The translations under genes were made by a program, and so were the position numbers. From Elymus sibiricus (Eukaryota > Streptophyta > Magnoliopsida > Poales > Poaceae): a stretch of 64,000 nucleotides of DNA. Numbering within the stretch: position 1 is the first letter of the stretch; every line of letters begins with the position of its first letter. The notes under the pieces are model-generated. The model was not told the DNA's origin. It was given only the letters and a program-made list of their open reading frames with translations, and did no database searches. This document shows positions 43,748 to 55,449 of the stretch, one piece after another. The stretch is taken from contig CM077676.1 in NCBI GenBank assembly GCA_039707655.1, forward strand, positions 190,522,936-190,586,935. Reading direction: 5' to 3'.

Positions 43748-46700
43748 CTATTTGGGGTGAGCGGATGCCTGACCGAGGTCGGCCTGTGCAGCCCATGTGC
43801 GCTTTGATGAGCCGGGTATGTGTTTAGTTGCACGAGCTGCCTCCTCGGTTGCCTGTACCTTGGTTGCAAAAGCCGCGGTCTGCTCCTCCGTTCGGAGGGA
43901 GCGTTCGGTGTTACCATTGACTGTAATAACACCGTTAGGTCCTGGCAGTTTCATCTTTAAGTATGCATAATGCGGGACTGCGTTAAAGCGAGCAAATGCG
44001 GTGCGCCCAAGTAGCGCGTGGTATCCACTCCGAAAAGGGATGATATCGAAGATTAACTCTTCGCTCCGGAAGTTCTCGGGTGATCCGAAGACTACCTCCA
44101 GCGCCACTGTTCCCACGCAGCGAGCTTCGACACCTGGAATGACACCTTTAAAGGTGGTGGTGCTGGGCTTGATCCGAGATGAGTCTATGCCCATCTTTCT
44201 GATCGTGTCTGCATAGATTAGATTGAGGCTGTTGCCTCCGTCCATGAGGACGTGCGTCAGATGGAATCCGTCAACGATCGGATCCAGGACCAAGGCAGCC
44301 GATCCGCCATGTCGTATGCTGGTCGGATGATCATGTTTGTCAAATGTGATCGGGTAAGCCGACCACGGATTGAACTTCGGGGCAACAGGCTCTAGGGCGT
44401 AAATGTCCCGAAGTGCTCGTTTCCTCTCCTTTTTAGGGATGTGGGTGATGTAAAACATATTCACGTCTTTCACCTCGTGAGGAAACTGTTTCTGGCCTCC
44501 ATTACTGTGTCGCCGAGGTTTGTCCTCATCTTCGCTGCAAGGTTGGGCTTTATTTTGGCCCTCCGCCGCCAACTTTCTGGCCTGTTTGAAGACCCAACAG
44601 TTCGGGTTGGTGTGGGTTGCTGCTTTGTCCGAGGTGCCATGGATCTGGCATGGCCTGTCGAGGATCTTATCTAGCTGGTTGGGTCCGTCTTTGTTCCCTT
44701 TAAAGGGCTTCTTTTTCTGCCCGGATCTAGGTCCGTTGAACCCTGCGTTTACTACGGCATCCTCGGTATCGCTCCCGCCATTTTTATGCATGCGCTTATT
44801 CTTACTGCGCCTGGGCTTACCATTGGCGTCACGGGCTTCCGAGGTGCCTGCCTCGTTGTTGTGAGTGCTGCGGGCCAGCCAACTATCCTCTCCCCCGCAA
44901 AAGCGGATCATAAGTGAGGTAAGGGCCGCCATGGTCCTTGGCTTATCTTGCCCGAGCTGGCACGCAAGCCATTCATCTCGGATGCTGTGCCGGAAGGCAG
45001 CAATCGCCTCGGCGTCGGGGCAGTCTACGATTTGGTTCTTTTTAGTTAAGAACCTATTCTAGAATTTCCTTGCCGACTCGCCGGGTTGCTCAATAACATG
45101 GCTGAGGTCATCGGCGTCTGGAGGTCGAACATAAGTGCCCTGAAAGTTTGCCCTGAAGGCGTCCTCGAGTGCTTCCCAGCTCCCGATGGAATGAGGAGGC
45201 AAGCTATTCAGCCAATGCCTCATCGGCCCCTTTAGCTTGAGTGGCAAATATTTGATAGCGTGGAGGTCGTCTCCATTGGCTATGTGGATATGGAGAAGGA
45301 AATCTTCGATCCACACCGATGGGCCAGTAGTACCATCGTATGACTCGATGTTGATGGGCTTAAACCCATCAGGGAACAGATGTTCCATTACCCTGTCTGT
45401 AAAACAGATCGGGTGGGCGGGACCTCGGAACCGAGCAGTCTCGCGTCGGACATCGGGAGATGTCCGTGTGTAAGCTTGGTCCCGGGCTCGGCCGTTTCTG
45501 TCCATCCAGGCGTCATAGCCATCGAGCCCGGCTGGTGCACGCCCTCTTGATCCATAGATGGACCAAGGGGGTGCCCGGTTCGCCTCTATCTAGCGTCGTG
45601 CGTCGTAAGGCTCAAAGTAATCAACGGGATCCTTGCCGTGATGGCGTGTCGTTGTTTGGGTCTGGAAGTTTTCCCGCGCTGGCCAGTCGCGTCCTCTAGG
45701 GGGTCGGTCAGGTTGATCCGCCCATCCGCGTGTTAAAAGCACGTCGTCGGTTAGCTCTTCGTCAAACTCGGGCAGCAAACGCCTGCGCGGGTAAGATTTA
45801 GGCGCGCTGCGGCGCCGTTCTTTGAGGTCTTGCTCGGCCAAGAGTATTTTGACCCATTTGTCATTCAGTGCGTCCTGATTCGCTTGCAGCTACTGCTGCT
45901 GCTTCCGTTTCATGCTTCGGGCGGTGGCCACAAGGCGCTGTCGGAACCGTTCTTGGTCAAAGGGGTCCTCGGGGACTATAAAGTCCTTGGTGCCAAGGCT
46001 CTCATCCTCCTTAGATTGAGGTAAGTAATTGTCGTCAGCCCCTTCAAAGAGGTCATCGGGGTCCTCGTCCTCGGGGATTCTTGCGGGGCTGTGTGGCCGC
46101 CCTGGGAAGGCTTGAAAGTCCTCTCCCGGGTTGTTGGCATCATCTGCTGCCGCATCGATGTTGGTGGTGGTGGCGTCGTGCCCGCTGGGGTCCCTGTTGT
46201 CACCTCTCCCACGCCTTCGCCGACGTCTTGACGGGTTCTTGGGAGTATCTACCATGTATACGCCGTAAGTGGATGTTGCCATCCACTTGCCAGTGTTAAC
46301 CAGCGGCATAGTGGTTTCTGTAGGGCCGTCGACATCTTCATCCATGTCGGTAGCCTCTTCGTAGTCTAACACGTTGGTTAACTCGTCGATCATGGCGACT
46401 AGGTGGGTGGTGGGTGGGACATAAATTTCCCGATCGTCGGGTTTAAGTCCGATCTTGTCATAGACCGAAGTCTGACCGTTCGAGATTGATAAGCTCTGGA
46501 TACAATCAAGTATCTCATTTAGGTGAGATAATTCTTCAGGGTTCATGGCCTGGCTATAGGTCGGGCCGACTTGAAGTACGATTGGTGGGTCGCTTGAAGC
46601 GTCCTCAGCCTCGTGAGGGGCCGGAGTTGATTCCGGATCTGGTACCCGAGTCGGTTCTAAGCCCGACGTAGTGTCCGAAGCCGGGTCCGGACCAACGTCA

Positions 46701-47083
46701 GGGCTTGGTGTCAGGACGAGGTCACCCGAGGCAGGGGTACTCGATTCCTCCGCTGGGCCTTGTGGGGCCAGGGGGCTTGGCCCGACGTCCTCGAGGGAGA
46801 TCGGTTCCGGGGTCGAGCCCCCGATGTCTGATAAGCCCTTGATCCGGCCTGGCACCCAACCTGAAAGGATGAGCTCGCCGCGGGACTCCGCGGTGTACTC
46901 CAAGCTTCTGAAAGTCACGACGTGACCCGGGGCATAATTCTCGACAGGAGCCAGATGGCCCGCAGAGTCGGCGCAAAAGACCATGCTGCCGAATACGAAA
47001 ATTTGGCCGGGGACGAAGATGTCCCCGCAGCCGATGCCGCAGTTGATCTGCAGATGAGCCATCAATCTTTTCGTTGATCTCAC
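43748..47083 (-). pseudogene. gag: gag-protease of element C
   Basis: A single minus-strand frame runs from MRSTKRLMAHLQINCGIGC at 47083 to a stop at 43748 and is broken only by three in-frame TAG codons (about 45888, 45588 and 45057); there are no frameshifts. The N-terminal part (47083-45900) is a variable Pro/Asp-rich region with DEDPDDLFEGADD and RSMKRKQQQ. The gag capsid domain (PF03732-like) is at about 45420-45060: IESYDGTTGPSVWIEDFLLH, LPLKLKGPMRHWLNSLP, WEALEDAFRANFQGTY. The cysteine-rich or nucleic-acid-binding part has CQIHGTSDKAATHTNPNC. The aspartic protease has VLMDGGNSLNLIY (catalytic Asp) and ALLGRTAFARFNAV. It ends right after protease, so the pol enzymes were lost or never present. 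Confidence 0.85.
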
Positions 47084-47110
47084 AGCAGAACTCTCAATGA
47101 AAGCACCAGT

Positions 47111-47609
47111 GTCGGTGATAAAACCGACAGACCTCGGGGTAGGGGGTCCCGGGCTGTGGATCTCGGACCGGTGGTAACAGGAATGAAGGAGACAGTTATT
47201 TACCCAGGTTCGGGTCCTCTCGAAGAGGTAATACCCTACGTCCTGCTTTGATTATATTGATGATGATGTATCGAGTACAAGCTTGATCTACCTCGAGATC
47301 GTAAGGAAAGATCTAACCCTAGGGCTAGGTGAATGGTAATTGTGATTCGGTCCCCTCTACGGGCTAAACCCTCTGGCTTATATACACGCCAGGTAGGGCA
47401 TCTAGGGTTACATGTTCGGTATCCAGGGACACGTATGGAGGCGGTAGGAGATGTCTTGGAGTATACGCCAAGTCTTTGGTAGACGCGGTCTTGATCACGT
47501 CTATGCGTGTAGCTTCCGGAGTCCATCCGAATGAGAATGAGGGCCTACAGGCCCAGCTCGAGGACTACGGGCCGACTAGGTTGGCACCCCCTAGTCCAGG
47601 ACACCGTCA
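47111..47609 (-). repeat. 5' LTR of element C
   Basis: 499 bp; on the minus strand TGACGGTGTCCTGGACTAGG to ACCGACA. A TATA box TATATAAG lies at 47384-47377. Immediately inside, the minus strand reads CTGGTGCTTTCATTGAGAG, probably the primer site. The bases 47610-47614 (ATGGG) would be the target duplication, without a visible partner. Confidence 0.85.
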
Positions 47610-47916
47610 ATGGGCATGCTCCTCTGGTACCCCCCCCCCCTGGTGCCATTGGAGGAGGACCGCCTACAGGTCCCTGGGTCCGGGAATTGGTGGGGCTCGT
47701 GGAAACCGATCAATTTTCATGGATCATGTTCCCTGGCAATAGGTTTGTGGTGGTTCATGGAAGACGTCTCCTGTCGTGAAGCTATTGTTTTTTTAAGCAT
47801 ATCGAGTACCCCATAAAAGCACACGCACCTACACACTCACTCAAACATTTATTGAAGACCGAAGTCGTGAAGCTTCAAGATTGAAGAAACCATCACCAGT
47901 GGCTCCTTATTGAAAG
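47610..47916. other. Short stretch between elements C and E
   Basis: No gene. It has a run of 11 C at 47630-47640, a GC-rich part, and from about 47790 the phrase CGAGTACCCCATAAAAGCACA, of a type seen in decayed grass repeats. Confidence 0.4.
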
Positions 47917-49185
47917 TGCATCCTGCCCCCTATGTAGATTTTGGTAATTAATATCAGAATAACTCAAGGGCTAATGTTCATTAAGTATATTTCAGATTAA
48001 CTCCCAAAAGACGCAACCTGGAAGATTATTGGTGATCCCTCAAATTTCCGTTAAGATAAATGTAGGCCAATAAAATGACTCAGATGTTTTATTTTAGCAA
48101 TTTAAGGTAACATTGATTCAATAGGTATGTTGATATTATCAAAAGGGGATAGAGATCGCTAAGCTGGGTTTCTTTCTCCATGTGATTAAATATCAAACTT
48201 AAATAGCCCTCAAAAGCCTATCATTCTTCCTTTATATATTTACATTTTTATTGTTCGGAGTCTCTGAACCTACTTCCTTCAAACTCTCTGAACTGCTAAT
48301 CTAGATATAATCGCTACAAACCCTTGCCAGTCGAAGCTCCCGACACCTCCATTTGAAACCTTCAGAGACCTTGTGCACTCTTTTGTATATTGTTTGCAAT
48401 TTCTCGACATACTTGGTAGGAATTCTTGAACGACATCCAGTACTACGCACAAGTGAGTGTTGGTTAGTCGGAGCCTCCGATCGACTTTAGGTCGAACTTT
48501 ATAAGCTATTTGAAAGTTGCCTCCTTTTGCCTTTTTAGATATTGTGATCCTCGAGAGCATCTAAGCTATGCTAAAAATATATGTGATGACTATATTTTTG
48601 TTCCAGCCCATTTATACCCCCACCTATCCCATCAGTTCACTCGAAGCAACACACACTCATATCATATTTTCAAAGAGAGAACTTCACCTTATTGTGATGT
48701 TTCCAAAGGTCTTTCTCCAACCATCAAGCCACTATTTGATCTCTAATCCCCTCCTTACTTTTCACTCCTACCTCTCCAATTTCAAGTCATATCTTGAGAG
48801 AGAGAAGCACAAGAGCAAGGGATTCATTACCAAGCATCCTTAATCTTGTTATTTTTCGAGGGTATGCTAGATGTGCTTAGGAGCCTTCAAGGTGTGAAGG
48901 AACCAAGAAATTTGTACAGACTTGAAGATTGCCTACTTCATGAAGATATACGCCTAAGTGAGGCTTGACCTTCGTAGTCGTATGCCATGATGTCATAGGT
49001 TGGTCGACCCTTCGTTGGTGTTGTTCTTCGTGGCCTAGTTACTCCGTGGAACTCGCAATTGGGATTTCTATGATCTTAGAACATTCGTGGTTTGAAGCCT
49101 CCATCAACATGGAGTAGGATAGCGCCAACTATCTGAACCATGGTAAAAATCTTTGTCGAGAGTGCCATTTTTCTATTCCCCAACC
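47917..49185 (+). repeat. Element E: copia LTR, left part (split by element D)
   Basis: Starts TGCATCCTGCCCCCTATGTA followed by GATTTTGGTAATTAAT, similar to the LTR starts of elements A and B. Near its right end GAAGCCTCCATCAACATGGA and TATCTGAACCATGG match element A's LTR (GAAGTCTCCATCAACGTGGA, TATCAGAACCACG on the minus strand). A few U3 palindromes survive: TCGGAGTCTCTGA (48255-48267) and TCGGAGCCTCCGA (48468-48480). It continues at 57733 after element D. No internal region or partner LTR was found, and the flanks (GAAAG and CTTAC) do not match, so it may be a solo LTR formed between elements, or a truncated end. Confidence 0.7.
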
Positions 49186-49475
49186 TGATGTGGAGCATCC
49201 TACGGTCATCCCCATGGACCCACCTCCGTCTCCCCAAGTGCCAAGAGGACCAATGACACGAGCACGTACAAGAGCTATCGAGACCGAGGTGACATCTCTC
49301 CTAAATGACATTCCGTATGATCCACGTGAGACATGGCTACTACCTCAATCTAGAATGCTATGTGTGCTTAGGTACCAAGAAGACCCTCTCGGAGAAGCCC
49401 GGAACAATGAACAAGACCACAAGTACCCGGATGATGGAGATCAACAAGAGGAACTGTTGCTTTGCTACAGCAGCC

Positions 49476-49695
49476 GGACATCCGGCCCCTGGAGACTTCA
49501 ACAACAGCAACAGATCAGCCACCGCCAAGTCCCCAGGACCCGGACATCCGGCCCAGCCCCGGACATCCGGCCCCCGCCCGGATATCCGGCCCGAGGTGTC
49601 CAGAACCTCACCGAAACCGGCCAGACGCCAGGCCGGACATCTGGCCCCAAGCCCCGGACATCCGCCCCCCCCCCAAGCCGCTGGACATCCGGCCC
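49476..49695. repeat. U3 palindrome array of element D, 5' LTR
   Basis: Repeated CCGGACATCCGGCCC (and CCGGATATCCGGCCC), a palindrome of the form CGG-N4-CCG, with C/G-rich linkers. It lies 70 bp upstream of the TATA box. In one frame the repeats encode a low-complexity GHPAP or TSGP pattern, which I take to be incidental. Confidence 0.9.
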
Positions 49696-49762
49696 CTGCG
49701 CAGACTTAATCGGGCCAAGAGCCCATGTACCCCCTCCATCTCGTCCCAACTTGTACTAGCAC

Positions 49763-49770
49763 TATAAATA
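49763..49770 (+). promoter_or_regulatory. TATA box of element D
   Basis: TATAAATA in AGCACTATAAATAGACCTCC; the same sequence is at 57343-57350 in the 3' LTR. Confidence 0.75.
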
Positions 49771-50145
49771 GACCTCCTCCTCCCCTCTTCTAGGGTTAGC
49801 AAAGATTTAGATCATTTGAGATAGAGCTTTGCTCATCCACTACCTCTCCCAGGGAGATCAAGACCTCCATGTGAGAAGATCCACTTGTGGATTCAAGACC
49901 CCTTCTAGGGAAGATCCTCCTGGGATTCAAGACCTCAACTCCTCCATGGATTGGGATGAACTAGCTCCCTTTTTATCCTCTTGTGTTGACTTTGGATCTT
50001 GTATCTCTCTTATGTGTATGTGGATCTAGTGCATGTGTGATTGGATCTTGTTGATTGAGTGTTTGTTCTTGTGTTCTTCTCTCAATTTTCCCTTTTCCCC
50101 CTCCAAGTGTGCAAAGATCATCAATTAGGGTTCCACCCTACATCA

Positions 50146-51672
50146 TCTTGGATCAGAGCCATGTTGATTCACACTTTGGAGTTCTTCCCCTCCACTTTCT
50201 AGCCCCAATTATGTTGGTTTTGCCAATTTCGAAAATTCCCCACAAAAATAGCCATACCAATTTTTTTTTGTGATTTGTTGGTTTGATGATGTTTTGTTGA
50301 TTTTGATCCATGGATTTGTTGTGTTTCGAGTGGATCTAGCTTTTCCCCACCATCTCCATCTTTTCCATCCACGAAATTCCCCGAATTTTGCCCTCAATTT
50401 TGCTATCCCCAAAGTTTTTCCCCAAGTTCATCCGTGGATCTGTGCCCCCGGACATCCGGCCCGACAAACGCCAGCCCGGACATCCGACCCCTGGAAGCCA
50501 GCACTCCAACACTTCGCAATTTCTTTGATTTTTCATCGTTTCCCACCGCTTCTTCCGCAACCCATCGTGTATTTGCGCGACTCCACCACCAACTTCCGCA
50601 TACCACCACCGCTTTCCGCAACCAAACCCAATTTTGTCGCGATTGCCATTTGAGAAGTTGAGCTTGTGGTTTCCGTTTCCTAACGTGTTTCGGCTACTTA
50701 GGGACGGTTCGTCATCGACATCACCGCCGCTCATCTTCGCCACGGACTGAACATCGTCAACAACCATTTCATCATTGTGACACCATCACCGTAAGCAAGG
50801 ACGGTAACATCGACGACAACTTGTTCATTCCCTTGCCATTGCATTGTTAACCCCGAGACCATCTTTTGCGTCACTTTCCTACGAGACTAGCCATTTGAGT
50901 ATTGCCGGGCAACGCTACTTGTGCACTTTAGTGATACACGTTCCGCATAGCTATCATAGCGTGCATATATCATCGTATCATCTCTTGTGTTATCAATTGT
51001 TCCCGCATATACATCATTGCTATCTTGGTAAGAGCATTTCGCATAAGTGGCCAAAGGAAAATATCAAAATAAAGAAAAGATTTTAAGCAACGAGAAAAGA
51101 GAAACAACAAGCTTGTAAGCAATAGCCATAGCATCGCCACATTACATATCATATTTGATCATCTTGGATCATCGTTACCGAGTTCACCGGGAATCATACA
51201 CACATAGCATACTTGAGATAGAAAGTCCATACGTTTTGTCTCCAATAGGTTGTGCACAAGTGTCGTATCTACCTATTGAGCAATCGTGCTAGCGTCTCTC
51301 TAGTGTTGTGCAACACGAGCGTTTTTCCATGGATTCCACATTTTGTGCTCATTCCTTGGTTGCACGACCTCACTTATCTATCCGCGTGTGTGTTTCCGTG
51401 TGCCACTCATTAGCAGGTCTACTTGTTTCACATTTGTGAATCTTTCTCAACATCATTGATATCTTGCTAACAATTGCAGAAATTTTGTGCCACCATCCGA
51501 ACCAAGCTACTCCAAAAGCTTTACTTGTGTAGGTGTGAGATTGACACGATCCGGTACCAATTGCACTATTTACATAATACCATATTGGGTGATCATTGAT
51601 CCATCTTGAACATTGGATAAGGTACATTGGTCTAGTTCATTTCTTTCTTCCACTAACACTTGTTTGAGAATC
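50146..51672 (+). other. Primer site and leader of element D
   Basis: TGGATCAGAGCC at 50149-50160 is a primer site, one base off the initiator-tRNA match TGGTATCAGAGC. The leader is non-coding and carries two further CCGGACATCCG palindromes (about 50449 and 50475), the same type as in the LTR. Confidence 0.75.
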
Positions 51673-53250
51673 ATGGATAGGCCAAGCACTTCTACCAATC
51701 CACTCTTCGACGACCAAGACGATGCACCGAATGACTACGTCACCAAGGCACACCTCTTTGGCGTCCAACGAGCCTTACATCAAGAAAGCGAAGCATTGGG
51801 CGAATACATCGAACAACTCACCTCCGACTTTCGACAAACTCTTGATGACAAGCTATCATCTCAAATGGAAGAGTTCCATACCATGATGGTCAACCGCGCT
51901 TCTTCCACCTCGTCTACTAGAAGATCAAGACGGCGCCACTCGAGCCGACACTCTTCGGACACGTCTTCGGATGCAAGTCTTCCATGAGCACACTCACATC
52001 GTCCCCAAGACCATGAAGACCATCAAGCTTCACCAAACCCATTATATGGCAATGGTTTGCAAGGCCGCCTTCGAGAGCGAGAACGACAACATCGTCAAGC
52101 ACGAGGTGCCATGGACCAAGAACAAGTTCCACAACGCCAACGTCAAGCTAACCAAGACGGTGACGCTCTACAACAAGAATGACAACGTCGTGAGGAACAA
52201 GCACTTGAAGCTCAATGTTCCCTACACGAGGCAGCTCGTGTCGTCGACGAAAGAAACCATCAAGTGCGAGAACAATAAGAGGCCCTCCGACGAGAGCGAC
52301 AAGATGAGGCCGCACAACGTAAGGAGCGCCAAGAGATGAGGAACCGTGCACGTATTCCATGCCCTCGACGCCAAGTCAATCAAGAAGAGCACGAGGAGCA
52401 AGAGCTACAAGACCCATCTCCATGGCAAGAGCGTCCTCGCCATCGCCAACACAATGAGGAGTGCTACGGCAAGCTCAAGTTCAACATGCCTAAGTTCTCC
52501 AGAAGCACTGATCCCGAAGACTACCTCTCATGGGCCTTAAAGGTGGACAAGATATTCCGTCTTCACCAATATGATGAGGAAGAGAAGGTAGCCATGGCAT
52601 CGCTTGAGTTCCAAGACTATGTTCTCATTTGGTGGGAGCAAGTGATCGAACGACGCCAAGAGAAAGGCGAACCACTCATCACCACTTGGACTCAAATGAA
52701 GGATGTCATGAGAGCTCGTTTTGTGCCTACGCACTATAGGCGCGACCTCTTCAAGAACTACAACTCCTCAAACAAGGCACCAAGTTGGTTGAATAATACT
52801 ACCAAGAGATGGAAATTGCCATGATACAAGCCAACGTCAAGGAAGATGATGAACAAACTATGGCGCGTTTCTTGAATGGTCTCAACCATCCAATCAAGAA
52901 AATTGCGGACTTCCAACCGTACTCCAACCTCCTCGAGCTAGTGCACCAAGCCACCAAAGCGGAGCGACGAGTGCAAGAGGACTACAAGTACTCCAAGTAC
53001 TCTTCCAAGACCTACGGTTCATACACTCAAGCTTCAACGACTACGGCACCTCCTCCAACGACTCGAGCTACACCAAGTACCGGCGACAAGTCAAGCTCCA
53101 AGCAACCAATAACATCTTTGAGTTGTCCTACTTCAAGTACCACCAAGCCAAGAGCTTCGTCATGAACAACTCCTCCGGATGCCACCGCCAAAACAAGTGA
53201 CATCAAGTGCTTTACTTGCAAAGACCAAGGCCACAAGTCATTTGAGTGCC
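51673..53250 (+). pseudogene. gag: gag of element D, broken
   Basis: Starts MDRPSTSTNPLFDDQDDAPN at 51673. The N-terminal region has a coiled-coil-like segment and a Ser/Arg-rich stretch (RRSRRRHSSRHSSDTSSD), then stops at 51985. The gag capsid domain is at 52480-52830: LKFNMPKFSRSTDPEDYLSW, WWEQVIERRQEKGE, WTQMKDVMRARFVPTHYRRD. It continues after a frameshift near 52805 with EDDEQTMARFLNGLNHPIKK and a Thr/Pro/Ser-rich linker, a TGA at 53163, and the zinc knuckle CFTCKDQGHKSFEC at about 53212-53253. Three different frames are used, so at least two frameshifts lie between 51960 and 52810. Confidence 0.85.
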
Positions 53251-53954
53251 CCACACGGCGCACCATGATCGCCAATGCGGACGGCACCAACGATTCCATG
53301 AGCGAAGAAGAAATGGAAGCCCTCGAGCACGTGGCCATGCATCGACAAGTGAATAAAGATGAAGACGATCAAGTCTTTTGTGACAATGATCTGAGCCTCG
53401 CTCTTGTTGTCTCCAAGATCTTGACACTTCAACAACAACAAGACGAAGACCAACGTTGCCATATCTTCCATACCAAAGCGGGTATCCAAGGACGTTCCGT
53501 CAAGGTCATCATCGACGGCGGAAGTTGCCACAATTTGGCAAGTGAAGAGCTATGTTCCAAGCTACAATTGCTCAAGAAGAAGCACCCTTGCCCATACAAG
53601 GTCCAATGGTTAAGCGACTCCGGCACCATTCAAGTGGAGCACACCGTTCAAGTGTCCTTCAAGATTGGCGCATACGAAGACACCTTGGAGTGCGATGTGG
53701 TTCCTATGTCCGTATGCCACATCCTCCTAGGAAGACCTTGGCAATTCGACCGTGGTGTCATCCACAACGGACAGACCAATCACTATAGCTTCAAGATGAA
53801 GGGCAAGGAATTCGTGCTTCGACCCATGACACCAAGTCAAGTAATCGCCGACAAGCAAGCTTCAACTCATCGTGGAGATACTAGTGAGAGAGAGAACCAC
53901 CATAAAGAGAGTGAGAGCCACAAGCCAAAAAATGAGCGACTTCACGATGAATGA
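53251..53954 (+). pseudogene. Aspartic protease region of element D
   Basis: Continues the zinc-knuckle frame. The catalytic motif is VKVIIDGGSCHNLAS (Asp followed by Gly-Gly-Ser) near 53510 and the partner motif HILLGRPWQFDR is near 53730. The frame ends at a TGA at 53952 and must shift to reach the reverse transcriptase. Confidence 0.85.
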
Positions 53955-55449
53955 CAAGAAAGGTTTAGTGCTTTTAGCAACCAAAAGAGACATAAGGGAT
54001 GTGAGTGAGAGCCCATCAAGCATTCTTCACTTTGTGCTTGTGTGCAAAGATGAAGCGGTGAGGACTAATACTTCACAACATCTTCCTTTGGTGTTGTCTC
54101 ATCTATTGTAGGAATTCACAGATGTTTTTCCCAATGAGCTACCTCCCAGACTTCCTCCACTTCGCGGAATCAAACACCGCATTGACCTCATCCCTGGCGC
54201 ACCCCTACCGAACAAGGCACCTTACCGTGTCAACCCCGATGAGACCAAAGAGATCCAAAGGCAAGTGCAACATCTCATGGAGAATGGGTATATACGCAAA
54301 AGCTTGAGTCCATGTGCCATTCCGGTTATTCTTGTGCCTAAGAAAGATGGTAGCTATCGCATGTGTTCCGATTGTCGTCCCATTAATGCTATCACCGTTA
54401 GATATCGCCATCCCATTCCACGCCTTGATGACATGCTTGATGAACTTAGTAGAGCCACCATTTTCTCCAAAATTGATCTTAAAAGTGGCTATTATCAAAT
54501 TCGCATGCAAGAGGGTGATGAATGGAAAATGGCTTTCAAAACCAAATTTGGCTTGTATGAATGGTTAGTCATGCCTATGGGCTTATCTCAAGCACCTAGC
54601 ACTTTTATGCGTGTGATGCATTATGTTCTTCGCAAACTAATTGGCATTTGTGTTGTGGTATACTTTGATGACATTCTTGTGTTTAGCCAATCTCTTGAAG
54701 ATCATGCCATACATCTTAGGGACGTTTTGCAAGTTCTTAGAAACGAGCGACTTTATGCTAACATGGAAAAATGCACTTTTGGTGTTGACAAGCTTGTTTT
54801 CTTGGGATTTGTTGTCTCATCTAAGGGTGTTCAAGTTGACGAAGCTAAAATTGATGCTATTAAAACCTGGCCACAACCAACTAATTTGTTTCAAGTGCAT
54901 AGCTTCCTTGGCTTAGCCGGATTTTATCGATGCTTTGTGAAGGATTTTAGCACTATTGCATCACCATTGCACGCATTGAGTAAGAAGAATGCACCATTTA
55001 TTTGGGGTCCATCCCAAGATGTTGCATTTCATGAGCTTAAGAACTTGCTTACACATGCTCCATTGCTTGCATTACCCAACTTTGAGAAAACATTTGAAGT
55101 GCATTGTGACACTAGTGGTAATGGCATAGGTGGCGTGTTAATGCAAGAGAAGCGACCCATTGCATACTTTAGCAAAAAACTCTCCGGCGCGCAACTTAAC
55201 TATCCCATCTATGACAAAGAGTTATATGCTTTAGTGAGAGTCTTGCATGTGTGGGAGCATTACCTTCGCCCTCGTGAATTTGTCATCCATACGGATCATG
55301 AAACACTTAAATACCTTAAGGGTCAAACAAAATTGAACAAGCGTCATGCTAAATGGAGTGAGTTCATTGAGTCTTTTCCTTATGTTATCAAGTACATCAA
55401 AGGTAGGAAAATGTTGTGGCGGACGCTCTTTCCCGCAAGTGCATGCTAG
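53955..55449 (+). pseudogene. pol: Reverse transcriptase and RNase H of element D
   Basis: A single frame from about 53872 to 55449 with one stop (TAG 54109). RT motifs: [20 protein letters not shown] at 54117, [53 protein letters not shown] and the catalytic [11 protein letters not shown] at about 54650-54690. The connection has [18 protein letters not shown] and [16 protein letters not shown]. RNase H has [36 protein letters not shown] and [16 protein letters not shown] frameshift near 55405 interrupts the join to integrase (ADALSRK is in the next frame). The enzymatic motifs are intact. Confidence 0.93.

Larger units (their letters stand above)
39149..47609 (-). mobile_element. Element C: Tat-type gypsy element without pol, with antisense gene; left end cut
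   Basis: On the minus strand: 5' LTR (47111-47609), gag-protease (47083-43748), a spacer, then a gene on the opposite strand (39149-42401). There is no reverse transcriptase, RNase H or integrase. The CACTA end at 39148 falls inside the antisense gene, so the rest of the gene and the 3' LTR should lie on the far side of the CACTA, and are not in this window. Antisense additional ORFs are known in the Tat lineage of plant gypsy elements (for example gene 23 of maize Grande), which supports this placement. Confidence 0.8.
49186..50145 (+). repeat. 5' LTR of element D
   Basis: 960 bp, TGATGTGGAGCATCC to CCTACATCA. U3 carries the palindrome array (49476-49695) and then TATAAATA (49763-49770). 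It is 40 bp shorter than the 3' LTR, mostly from one palindrome segment and C-run differences. Confidence 0.95.
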
